Shown here: positions 15,826-22,815 of the stretch, piece by piece
Layout of the letters: each line of letters opens with the position of its first letter
Position numbering within the stretch: position 1 is the stretch's first letter
From: Moraxella sp.
GTDB taxonomy: Bacteria; Pseudomonadota; Gammaproteobacteria; Pseudomonadales; Moraxellaceae
Direction: 5' to 3'
Assembly: GCA_030530785.1 (NCBI GenBank)
Contig: JAUMUJ010000003.1
Span: 68,203-113,371, forward strand
Length of the DNA stretch: 45,169 nt
Program-made: the position numbers and the translations under genes
The notes under the pieces: model-generated
The model's database searches: none
Told to the model about the DNA's origin: nothing
What the model saw: the letters and a program-made list of their open reading frames with translations, nothing else

Positions 15826-16464
15826 TTACAAAAATCGCCTAAACAATACAGGACTTTGTTTTAATAGCGTTTGGGTATCCTGTACGGCGGTAAAATCCTT
15901 ATCACTCATCTGTTTTTGGTGGTCAGTGGTGGGCAGTATGAGCAAAACTTTACCTGACGTGTTGTCATCGTTGGTAAGCCAAATTTTTTCAAATTGCTTT
16001 TTGGTAAGCGTGCGATTACCCCAACTGCTGTCTGACAGATAAACGTTGTATTTATCAATGGCTCGCACCACACTAAAATGGTCGCTCCGTTTGTGATTGA
16101 CATAGATGATGGCAGGAATTTTAAGTTTGGCAAGCGTGTCATAATCCATTGTCATGCCACGAGCGGTATAGCCGTATTTTTCACTGACCTGTGCCAAATC
16201 CAAAAATGATGCCATCACATCATCTAATGCCATGTCGTCCAAAATCTCACGTTCGCTTTTTGGGGTTTGATAAAAGTACGTTAAAATGGTGGATAAAGAT
16301 GACGCACCGCATGAATAATCCACGTCTTGCTTGGTGAGCTTACTGTCTTTGATGTCTTTCCAAGTGGTTTTTGTACTAAGGAGGCTTGGTGTGTGCCAAT
16401 CAGCATGAGCATATGTCGCCATGATGATTGATGTCATCAGTCCAATTTTTAAAAAATGTGTCAT
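15826..16464 (-). CDS. Stand-alone periplasmic C39 family cysteine peptidase
   Basis: 212 residues. A Sec signal peptide ('FLKIGLMTSIIMATYAHA') is followed by a C39 peptidase domain with the full catalytic set: Gln46 six residues before Cys52 ('KQDVDYSCGASSL'), His129 in 'SDHFSVV', and Asp145 in 'YLSDSSWGN'. C39 enzymes cut after double-glycine-type leaders, but are usually the N-terminal cytoplasmic domain of an ABC exporter; here there is no ABC part and the enzyme would act in the periplasm. It follows the barrel gene with one base between stop and start. Two precursors upstream carry matching GA leaders. Similar periplasmic C39 proteins occur in Acinetobacter 'fil' clusters, to my memory, unverified. 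Confidence 0.9.
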   Translation of the reverse strand: MTHFLKIGLMTSIIMATYAHADWHTPSLLSTKTTWKDIKDSKLTKQDVDYSCGASSLSTILTYFYQTPKSEREILDDMALDDVMASFLDLAQVSEKYGYTARGMTMDYDTLAKLKIPAIIYVNHKRSDHFSVVRAIDKYNVYLSDSSWGNRTLTKKQFEKIWLTNDDNTSGKVLLILPTTDHQKQMSDKDFTAVQDTQTLLKQSPVLFRRFL

Positions 16465-16465
16465 G

Positions 16466-17413
16466 TCAGTTGGCGGTGTCTGATTTGTTTTGGCGGTATT
16501 TTTGGGATAGAGGTGGTGGCAATGCTCCTAGTTTGGTTGTCAATCCCACTGATAGCGTACTACCGCCATCGCCAGAGATGGGTGTGCGAACATTGGCAGT
16601 TAGGTTGCTTCTGGCATTAAGTGCATAAGCAAGCCCTAGATTTAGCGTGGTTTGGGTGCTGTTATTTTCTAATCTACCCAGCTCATTTTTATCCGCCCAT
16701 TTATGACGCACGCCCACACCGCCTGTCAGCGTGATGTCAGGATTGACCGCAAAACCCACCGAACCGCTTAGTGTGGCGGTGTCCCCCAAATCCATACGAT
16801 TGCCTGCATTGGTCTCACGTTTTGCCCGATATTGATAAGCCCCTGTCAAACTCAGCACGATGGGGTCATTGACCGTGTAGGTGGTAAAGCCAACCAGTGC
16901 CGATGTGCCGCTTTCGTGTTTTAATCCTTGTGTGTTATCATGGACGGACAATTCACCAAAAATCAAACTGTCTGGTAATTTGGCGTGATTTTTGGTGGTT
17001 TGGTATTGGGTGCTAAGGCTGATGTCTTGTAAATATGTGTCTTTATTACTGGTAAGTTCTGACCCATTTTGATGGCGTGCATTGCGATATATGCCATTGC
17101 CTTTAACACCAATTTCAAGTTTATCACTCACACCATAGCGTAAGCCCAGCCCCATGATTATGCTGTCGGTGTTGGTGTTACTCTCACCGATGGACGGCAA
17201 ATAGGCAGTGCGACCGTTGCCTAAATCCACCACATCAAATCCTTGTGTGGTGCTTGATGATTTGTGATGATTATAATAGCTAACATCAGTATCTAGCCTA
17301 AAACGTTTTTTATCCGCCAACAAATCATCAACGGTTAAAGGTAAGTCGGCGTGGGCGACAATTGGCAGAACAGTCAAACATGACAGCAAAGTCAATTTCT
17401 TAATAAAAATCAT
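16466..17413 (-). CDS. Outer-membrane beta-barrel protein, partner of the C39 peptidase
   Basis: 315 residues. A signal peptide ends 'LPIVAHA', followed by a conserved-looking 'DLPLTVDDLLADKKRFRLDTDVSYY' start and a long series of amphipathic beta strands alternating with polar turns ('GLGLRYGVSDKLEIGVKGNGIYR', 'LSLTGAYQYRAKR', 'TLTGGVGVRHKW'). This looks like a transporter/usher-type OM barrel of about 12 strands. The ATG overlaps the stop of the 93-residue membrane protein (ATGA), with AGGAAG upstream, so translation is coupled. Position between membrane protein and protease suggests it moves or displays the processed peptide; this is inference. Confidence 0.75.
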   Translation of the reverse strand: MIFIKKLTLLSCLTVLPIVAHADLPLTVDDLLADKKRFRLDTDVSYYNHHKSSSTTQGFDVVDLGNGRTAYLPSIGESNTNTDSIIMGLGLRYGVSDKLEIGVKGNGIYRNARHQNGSELTSNKDTYLQDISLSTQYQTTKNHAKLPDSLIFGELSVHDNTQGLKHESGTSALVGFTTYTVNDPIVLSLTGAYQYRAKRETNAGNRMDLGDTATLSGSVGFAVNPDITLTGGVGVRHKWADKNELGRLENNSTQTTLNLGLAYALNARSNLTANVRTPISGDGGSTLSVGLTTKLGALPPPLSQKYRQNKSDTAN

Positions 17414-17691
17414 TTTGTCTTCCTAAGTCTGTCTATAAGAACAAGAACCATTGACGAAAATATACTTATCAACATACTGGTAATAAACAACTCTCCCCAA
17501 ATAATTGGAAATTTTTTTATAAAAAAAACCAATAAAAAAAATAACAATCCCACATGGTATATGATGGAAAACAAAATAAAGTATACTAAAATAAATGGTA
17601 AGTTGATTTCCCTATCTTTATCCATAATAAAATGAACAATGCGACCACCAAATATCATAATCAATAAATTTATTATTAGATTATCATCCAT
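17410..17691 (-). CDS. Small inner-membrane protein, operon member
   Basis: 93 residues with three hydrophobic segments and a basic C-terminus ('LIDRLRKTK'). ATG 17691 has a strong GGGAG site. The stop overlaps the ATG of the barrel gene. No family recognised. It is a candidate immunity or accessory protein of the secreted-peptide system. Confidence 0.65.
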   Translation of the reverse strand: MDDNLIINLLIMIFGGRIVHFIMDKDREINLPFILVYFILFSIIYHVGLLFFLLVFFIKKFPIIWGELFITSMLISIFSSMVLVLIDRLRKTK

Positions 17692-17731
17692 TATTTACTC
17701 CCAGATTACCGTATTTACTGAGTTAGTTCTT

Positions 17732-18289
17732 TTATTTGTTAAGGTTTTTGACATCAAGTTGAAAGTATGGCTTAAAGACACCTTTCAATCTAATCTTAAC
17801 CAAAAATGTCCTGTGGTGTTTATCTATTATTTTTTGCATAAACATTGTACCAAAATTACGTATTGGAGACAACTTAACACTGTATATTGTTGATTTATTG
17901 ATGATGATATGACTTTTATTATTTTGTACCGGTAGAAAAAAAGCAATATCATAATCATCAATAACAAAATGATGGTAACCATCCTTTGTAAGATGAGCAT
18001 ACCCAATAGTAACTGTCTTACTGCATTCTTGTAAGCAGACTTCTGATTGTACTGAAATATCATCCATGACTGTTTCTTTTAAGCACTCTTTAACTCTTAT
18101 AATTATTTCAATACAAAAAAATAAAATCAATATTGATATAATATAATTTCTATAAAAATCATAGTAAATACACCAAAAACACAAAAATAGTATCAGCAAT
18201 AAAAAAATTCCATAATAATTTTTTTTATAATACATCTTTCTGATACCAGAATAAATCTCTGGAATAAACTCTAAAATAAATAACCACAT
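17732..18289 (-). CDS. Membrane protein downstream of precursor 1, candidate immunity
   Basis: About 185 residues from ATG 18289 (205 from GTG 18349). Three membrane segments lie in the first ~80 residues ('MWLFILEFI', 'YGIFLLLILFLCFWCIYY', 'YIISILILFFCIEIII'), followed by a ~110-residue soluble domain. The GTG start would make the 13-bp hairpin at 18309-18340 coding, so I prefer 18289, although no good ribosome-binding site is seen at either. The DNA is much more AT-rich than the housekeeping genes around it, a sign of foreign origin. No family recognised. Placement directly after a bacteriocin-like precursor suggests immunity. Confidence 0.6.
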   Translation of the reverse strand: MWLFILEFIPEIYSGIRKMYYKKNYYGIFLLLILFLCFWCIYYDFYRNYIISILILFFCIEIIIRVKECLKETVMDDISVQSEVCLQECSKTVTIGYAHLTKDGYHHFVIDDYDIAFFLPVQNNKSHIIINKSTIYSVKLSPIRNFGTMFMQKIIDKHHRTFLVKIRLKGVFKPYFQLDVKNLNK

Positions 18290-18308
18290 AATAAAAATAT
18301 CAATTAAG

Positions 18309-18340
18309 TTGTCAGTTGAACAAAAACGTTCAACTGACAA
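18309..18340 (-). terminator. Strong intercistronic hairpin after precursor 1
   Basis: Perfect 13-bp inverted repeat TTGTCAGTTGAAC / GTTCAACTGACAA with a 6-nt loop, 32 bp past the precursor 1 stop. No long T run follows, so it may attenuate transcription or protect the precursor mRNA 3' end. Confidence 0.6.
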
Positions 18341-18371
18341 ACATAGCACACTTACTTATACCAATCAAAAA

Positions 18372-18755
18372 CTACCTTTTATTCCAAAGATTGCGTGTCC
18401 GATGTTGCCAAATCTGAACATTATGGCTATTTGCGTTTAGCCATCTTGCCCCAGCATACATTGCTGGTATGCCATATCTTACTCCATAAATGAATACAGC
18501 AGGATGAATGGCGGCCCCCTCCGTCTCTTTCATCTCCTTATCAGTCATGGCAACGGCTTGCAAATTCTCTACATCACCAAAGGCAAAAGATAAATCCGCC
18601 TGTGCAGTAGTAGGCAAGGTGGATTGTTGAGACACATCAAGCAAGATGTCAGGTTGTATATCAACGCTAGGTGTGTTATAATTAACATTAGTCTCTGCAA
18701 ATGCAGGGACGATGGCTACGGTAGCAGTCAGTGCTAGGATTGATAGTTTTTTCAT
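18372..18755 (-). CDS. Bacteriocin-like precursor 1: Sec signal + double-glycine leader + 46-residue peptide
   Basis: 127 residues. Residues 1-20 are a Sec signal peptide ending 'PAFA'. Residues 21-69 are a low-complexity spacer ending 'DLSFAFGDVENLQAVA'. Residues 70-81, 'MTDKEMKETEGA', fit the double-glycine consensus LSxxELxxIxGG at every key position (M/T/E/M/T/G/A). Cleavage after Ala81 would release a basic, aromatic 46-residue peptide containing 'FIYGVRYGIPAMYAGARW' and a C-terminus rich in Arg, His and Trp. The frame runs upstream to 18908, but ATG 18755 has AGGA 8 bp away and starts the signal peptide. Homologous to precursor 2 through the leader only. A role as secreted antimicrobial or signalling peptide is inferred. 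Confidence 0.8.
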   Translation of the reverse strand: MKKLSILALTATVAIVPAFAETNVNYNTPSVDIQPDILLDVSQQSTLPTTAQADLSFAFGDVENLQAVAMTDKEMKETEGAAIHPAVFIYGVRYGIPAMYAGARWLNANSHNVQIWQHRTRNLWNKR

Positions 18756-18788
18756 AACATTTTTCCTATGTTTTGAGATTATAAAGAA

Positions 18789-18864
18789 CCATCGGTCTAA
18801 GCCGATAGCTAATAACCACACTGAGATGATGATGGGTAAGATTATCGTCTTGGTGTTGGTTATT
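18789..18864 (-). promoter_or_regulatory. Structured mRNA leader of precursor 1
   Basis: Two stems form in the minus-strand RNA: CTATCGG/CCGATGG at 18789-18808, and AATAACC/GGTTATT closing 18811-18864. Stems at equivalent positions, with changed bases but preserved pairing (G-U wobbles), occur before precursor 2. Confidence 0.5.
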
Positions 18865-18869
18865 TTTTG

Positions 18870-18898
18870 ATTATAATAATAACAACTGTACCTGTCAA
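18870..18898 (-). promoter_or_regulatory. Consensus sigma-70 promoter of precursor 1
   Basis: On the minus strand: TTGACA (18893-18898), 17-bp spacer, TATAAT (18870-18875). Both boxes and the spacing are perfect consensus. The start site would give a leader of about 110 nt. Confidence 0.8.
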
Positions 18899-18982
18899 GT
18901 ATCATCAATCCATAAAATCAGTTTTTTTAATGAATAAAAGTTATCTCTATCATAAATATAAGTAATGATATAACATTTTTAT

Positions 18983-19048
18983 TCACCGATAGCTTAATGC
19001 TTCTGCCAAATGAGCCACACCCACACGCTCCGCCCCTGCTAGGTCGGC
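18983..19048 (-). pseudogene. Duplicate 3' end of comM (21 codons plus stop)
   Basis: The minus strand encodes the last 21 residues of ComM ('ADLAGAERVGVAHLAEALSY' plus Arg) and a stop. It matches 61 of 66 bases of the true comM end at 20182-20247, and every difference is synonymous, including TGA for TAA. Homology stops abruptly at 19049. It is a recombination scar from a related comM allele. Confidence 0.85.
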
Positions 19049-19154
19049 ATTCAAAACTAATCACCATTAAGAGGTAGCTTTTCATATACACACCAACAAT
19101 GCTAACAAATTATCGACTGCAAGGGATTGGCGTAGTAGATAGTGAGCGTTTTTA

Positions 19155-19427
19155 TCAAATACCCTGTGGTTTGGTAAGTTTTTTGATTATACTTATTATT
19201 ACAGCACACATAAAAGCAGATATTAAAAAAATCCCAAATGTTATTACAAATTCTGTTATGGTGTTTAATTCTGAATCTATATGATGCTTGACTACATACA
19301 AACCAAAAAATAACCAACCAATCATGATATAACCGCCAAATCTTTTTATATATTTTTTTGGTATTATTTCATAATACACCGATAAAAAGATACCCAATAA
19401 TAAGGCAATTTGATAGGATTTCTGCAT
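19155..19427 (-). CDS. Small membrane protein downstream of precursor 2, candidate immunity
   Basis: 90 residues with three hydrophobic segments ('IALLLGIFLSVYYEII', 'YIMIGWLFFGLYVV', 'FGIFLISAFMCAVIISII') and a basic C-terminus. ATG 19427 has an AGG at 8 bp. It follows precursor 2 after a hairpin and precedes the comM remnant, so it belongs to the precursor 2 module. Size and topology are typical of class II bacteriocin immunity proteins; the family was not recognised. Confidence 0.6.
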   Translation of the reverse strand: MQKSYQIALLLGIFLSVYYEIIPKKYIKRFGGYIMIGWLFFGLYVVKHHIDSELNTITEFVITFGIFLISAFMCAVIISIIKKLTKPQGI

Positions 19428-19438
19428 AGTATTAACCT

Positions 19439-19480
19439 AAAAGCCACACTCTTACTTTATAAAAACAGAGTATGACTTTT
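19439..19480 (-). terminator. Intercistronic hairpin after precursor 2
   Basis: 14-bp stem with two positions that pair only as G-U and only in the minus-strand RNA (19439-19452 with 19467-19480), with TTTT at its 3' end. It lies 14 bp past the precursor 2 stop, as for precursor 1. Confidence 0.55.
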
Positions 19481-19493
19481 ATCATGATAAACC

Positions 19494-19999
19494 TTAATAA
19501 TTTATCTGACTTAATCTTTGTTCGGTCGCTGATAATACTGCACCGAGACGGCTTGCTATATAGTGTTGAGTGGGTGTTGGCACAGTCTTTTTAACAGCTC
19601 CTGCGTATGCCCCACCCATTGCACCCACACCCACATGAAAAGCGTGTGTATACGGATTGTAATCACCACCCGCAACAACACCACCGAGATATTCCCAATT
19701 TGCAATATTAGCTCCCATTAACGTACCTCTACCCGCCAAAGAAGTATTGATTGAGACCAGTGAAAACGCCCCCTCCGTCTCTTTCATCTCCTTATCAGTC
19801 ATGGCAACGGCTTGCAGATTTTTATGTCATTAAAGGCAAAAGATAGGTCGCTTTGTGGAACTGTGGCAGAAACAGTTGTTTGGGATAATGGGGCAGATTG
19901 AGTACCTACACTCGGTGTGTTATAATAAGCAGTCATCCCTGCAAACGCAGGAGTGATGGCTAAGGTGGCACACAGTGCTAGGATTGAGAGTTTTTTCAT
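19494..19999 (-). pseudogene. Bacteriocin-like precursor 2, split by a one-base deletion
   Basis: The N-terminal frame (from ATG 19999) gives a signal peptide ending 'TPAFA' and a spacer ending 'DLSFAFNDIK', then reads out of frame to a TGA that overlaps the ATG of the second frame. The second frame resumes with 'MTDKEMKETEGA', identical to precursor 1, followed by a 90-residue Gly/Ala-rich peptide ('GGVVAGGDY', 'VGVGAMGGAYAGAV') of class II bacteriocin style. Restoring one A in the run of five at about 19829-19833 would rejoin the frames as 'DIKNLQAVAMTDKE', matching precursor 1. The lesion could be a mutation, phase variation or a sequencing error. Confidence 0.75.
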
Positions 20000-20030
20000 G
20001 ACATTTTCTATGTTTTAAGGTTATGAAAAA

Positions 20031-20112
20031 CCATCAGTTCATACCGATGGCTGACAAATGCCCAAAACAACAGCAGGTGAGATGGTTGTTGGTTTGGGTG
20101 TTTTTTATTATA
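20031..20112 (-). promoter_or_regulatory. Structured leader and -10 box of precursor 2
   Basis: The minus-strand RNA has a CCATCGG/CTGATGG stem (20031-20050) and a second stem closed by CCCAAA/TTTGGG (20061-20098), preceded by TATAAT at 20107-20112. No good -35 is seen 16-18 bp further up, unlike precursor 1. Confidence 0.5.
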
Positions 20113-20181
20113 CACAGGTGTTTACTGGTTTGTGTGTTTTTATGTACGTCCTATGTAAGAACGTTTGATGGTTCTGATGTG

Positions 20182-21675
20182 TTAGCGATAACTTAATGCT
20201 TCTGCCAAATGAGCCACGCCCACACGCTCCGCCCCTGCCAGGTCGGCGATGGTGCGAGCCACCCTTAACACCCGATGATAACTTCTGGCGGACAGATTGA
20301 GTCGTGATTGGGCGGTGGCAAGAAGCTGTTTTTCGGCTGCACCAAGCGGTATGTGCGTGTCAATTTCGCTCGGGGTCAGCTCACTGTTGGGCTTGCCTTG
20401 ACGGTTTAGGGCGACATTTCTGGCACGCACGACACGTTCACGCACCACACAAGATGGCTCACCTTGTGGGGCGTTTTGTAGGTCGTCTATCGGCATGGCA
20501 GGCACATGGATATGCAAATCAATGCGATCAAGCAGAGGTCCTGAGATTTTGTCCTGATAACGGCGAACCTGCTCACTCGTACAGCGACAACGGTTGGACG
20601 GGTCGCCATGATAGCCACACGGACACGGATTCATCGCTCCCACCAGCTGAAAATTGGCAGGATAGGCTACTTGGGCATTGGCTCGGCTGATGACAATCTC
20701 TTTGGATTCAAGTGGCTGACGCATGACTTCTAAGGTTTTACGGTTAAATTCGGGCAATTCATCAAGAAACAACACCCCCTGATGAGCCAAACTAATCTCA
20801 CCAGGTTTAGGACGTGAGCCACCCCCTGACAACGCCACCGCCGATACCGTGTGATGAACTTGGCGAAACGGTCGCACACCAAAGTCATAAGGCAAGCCTG
20901 CCACCGAATACACGCTTGCCACTTCTAGGGCCTCATCATCGGTCAAAGGCGGTAAAATGCTCGGCAGTCGGCTTGCCATCAGGGTTTTGCCCGAACCGGG
21001 GGAACCCTTAAACAGCATAGAATGCCCACCTGTGGCACAGATTTCTAAGGCTCGGCGGGCGTGATGTTGCCCTTTGACATCAGACAAGTCAAGCGGATAA
21101 GTTGCCATCGTTTTGGCAGTCGGCATGATGGTCGGGGTCAGTCTGTCATCAAGGTTACCACCATTGATGGCGTTAAGATGACGGCACACTTGGGACAGAT
21201 TATCTGCCCCCAACACACAAATGTCCGCCACTTGCACCGCCTCACTTGCGTTTATCTTCGGCAAAATAAGTGTCCGATCACCGCCTTTTAAGGCACGAGC
21301 CACCGACAGAGAGCCTGTGATACCACGCAAATCACCATTTAGGGCAAGCTCGCCTGCCAGCTCAAATTTGTCCAAAACACTTTCATCAATCTGCCCGCTT
21401 GCTGTCAAAATCCCTATGGCGATGGGCAAATCAAGTCTAGCCCCGTCCTTTGGCAAATCGGCAGGGGCAAGATTAATCGTAATACGGCGATTGGGAAAAT
21501 CAAAACCGCTATTGATGATGGCAGAACGAACACGGTCTTTACTCTCACGCACAGAGGCTTCGGGCAAACCCACCATCGTCAAAGCAGGCAAACCTTGTGA
21601 AATATGAACCTCCACCGTAACAGGCAGGGCAATCAGACCGATGACAGAACGGGTATGAATTTGGGCAAAGGACAT
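20182..21675 (-). CDS. comM: YifB/ComM family Mg-chelatase-like AAA+ ATPase
   Basis: 497 residues. An N-terminal Lon-like domain is followed by a Mg-chelatase AAA+ core with Walker A 'GSPGSGKT' (224-231), Walker B 'GVLFLDELPEF', and the Cys-rich 'NPCPCGYHGD' insertion typical of YifB. It ends in the helical 'RTIADLAGAERVGVAHLAEALSYR'. ComM is a branch-migration helicase that extends heteroduplex during natural transformation. In Acinetobacter comM is a known site for resistance islands. Here the 3' end borders the secreted-peptide locus and a second copy of its last 66 bp lies inside that locus. Confidence 0.95.
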   Translation of the reverse strand: MSFAQIHTRSVIGLIALPVTVEVHISQGLPALTMVGLPEASVRESKDRVRSAIINSGFDFPNRRITINLAPADLPKDGARLDLPIAIGILTASGQIDESVLDKFELAGELALNGDLRGITGSLSVARALKGGDRTLILPKINASEAVQVADICVLGADNLSQVCRHLNAINGGNLDDRLTPTIMPTAKTMATYPLDLSDVKGQHHARRALEICATGGHSMLFKGSPGSGKTLMASRLPSILPPLTDDEALEVASVYSVAGLPYDFGVRPFRQVHHTVSAVALSGGGSRPKPGEISLAHQGVLFLDELPEFNRKTLEVMRQPLESKEIVISRANAQVAYPANFQLVGAMNPCPCGYHGDPSNRCRCTSEQVRRYQDKISGPLLDRIDLHIHVPAMPIDDLQNAPQGEPSCVVRERVVRARNVALNRQGKPNSELTPSEIDTHIPLGAAEKQLLATAQSRLNLSARSYHRVLRVARTIADLAGAERVGVAHLAEALSYR

Positions 21676-21737
21676 GATTTTTTCTTAAAAACAATAAAAT
21701 TGGTTCAATTTAATCACAAATAACAACAAAACCACCT

Positions 21738-22433
21738 TTATTTATATTCAAAAGGCTCAAACGTTTCATCTCTTTTATTAAAAGGAATTGTCTTATCAAT
21801 CAATGTGTTAAATTCATCATCATCTAATAGTGCCCAATAGCCATCATTGTCTTTGATGAACTCTTTTTGATAAACATCATTTAAGCAGTTAATTTGGCTG
21901 GGCGTTAAATAAGGACTGTGCGTGCGTAATTGTGCCAATAAATGCTCTTTTAGAGTGTCTGGGTCGCCCTGCTCGCCAATCAGCACCACTTCAAGCATTT
22001 TATACACCATGAATTCTTGCAGATTTTTTGCCACAAATTCACTGTCGCCATTATGACAAATTCTGACCACCTGTGGCTCGCTGTGTTTGTCATGCTCATA
22101 ATAAAAAGCATAAACATCGCCATTGCCACAGTGGGCAAATATCACTAGGCGATTTTGATAATCCGACTTTAAATAATACCAATCACCATCATCTTGGCTG
22201 GGTAAAAATTCTTTGGCATGAGCAATCATCTCATCGGGCAAATACACTTCGCACCCATCAGACACCAATAAAAAAGGCGGGTTTTGTGCCAATGTTGGAA
22301 ACACGTCTGCATACCAATCTGGCACGCCAGTTTGCGTGTCTAGCATACCATCTTTGGCAAGCTGTTTATATAAACTTGGCAAGGTTACTTGATGGGTTTG
22401 CTCCAAATAATCCATGTACTGTAAATAATTCAT
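21738..22433 (-). CDS. SMI1/KNR4 (SUKH) family protein
   Basis: 231 residues, cytosolic, acidic. 'PPFLLVSDGCEVYLPDEMI' and 'GDWYYLKSDYQNRLVIFAHCGNGDVYAFYY' are the core of the SUKH fold. A C-terminal half with 'DGYWALLDDDEFNTLID' follows. SUKH proteins are often immunity proteins of polymorphic toxin systems, but many are stand-alone. No toxin gene is adjacent: it sits 17 bp after a CHMI-like gene in what looks like a rapA operon. Function undetermined. Confidence 0.8.
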   Translation of the reverse strand: MNYLQYMDYLEQTHQVTLPSLYKQLAKDGMLDTQTGVPDWYADVFPTLAQNPPFLLVSDGCEVYLPDEMIAHAKEFLPSQDDGDWYYLKSDYQNRLVIFAHCGNGDVYAFYYEHDKHSEPQVVRICHNGDSEFVAKNLQEFMVYKMLEVVLIGEQGDPDTLKEHLLAQLRTHSPYLTPSQINCLNDVYQKEFIKDNDGYWALLDDDEFNTLIDKTIPFNKRDETFEPFEYK

Positions 22434-22449
22434 GGTTTTCTCTGTTGGA

Positions 22450-22806
22450 TTAAATTATCGCTTTTTGATAGACGTTTGACAGTTCGGTCAAATTGATGGC
22501 GTATTGGACATTTTGGTGGGTTTTACCAATTTCGCTTTGTAGCACACTCATCACACGCCTGACCAAATCCTCCTTGATGTCATCGGTGCGACCTGCCATC
22601 ATCGCCAAATGTGCCACCACAAAATGCTCACCGTCATCACCCCCAAAGCCAATCAAACTTTGCTCGCTATGATACAAGCACGTCTTAATGTCTTTGGATT
22701 TGGCAAATTGACCACTGTCAAACAAGACGGTGTTTAACTTTAAAAGCAAATCCGCTTCGTTAGCGACTGCTAAATCTTTGGATAATTCTAAGGTCAGATG
22801 TGGCAT
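22450..22806 (-). CDS. 5-carboxymethyl-2-hydroxymuconate isomerase (CHMI)-like tautomerase
   Basis: 118 residues beginning 'MPHLTLELS', so after Met removal Pro would be the catalytic base of the tautomerase superfamily. 'HFVVAHLAMMAGRTDDIKEDLVRRVMSVL' matches the CHMI core. No homoprotocatechuate pathway genes are nearby, so the physiological substrate is uncertain. It lies 9 bp downstream of rapA. Confidence 0.8.
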   Translation of the reverse strand: MPHLTLELSKDLAVANEADLLLKLNTVLFDSGQFAKSKDIKTCLYHSEQSLIGFGGDDGEHFVVAHLAMMAGRTDDIKEDLVRRVMSVLQSEIGKTHQNVQYAINLTELSNVYQKAII

Positions 22807-22815
22807 AAACGCTCC

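Noticed and set aside
18756-18908. 51-codon N-terminal extension of precursor 1
   Set aside because: It reads through the structured leader and promoter; the ATG at 18755 begins a normal signal peptide with a ribosome-binding site.
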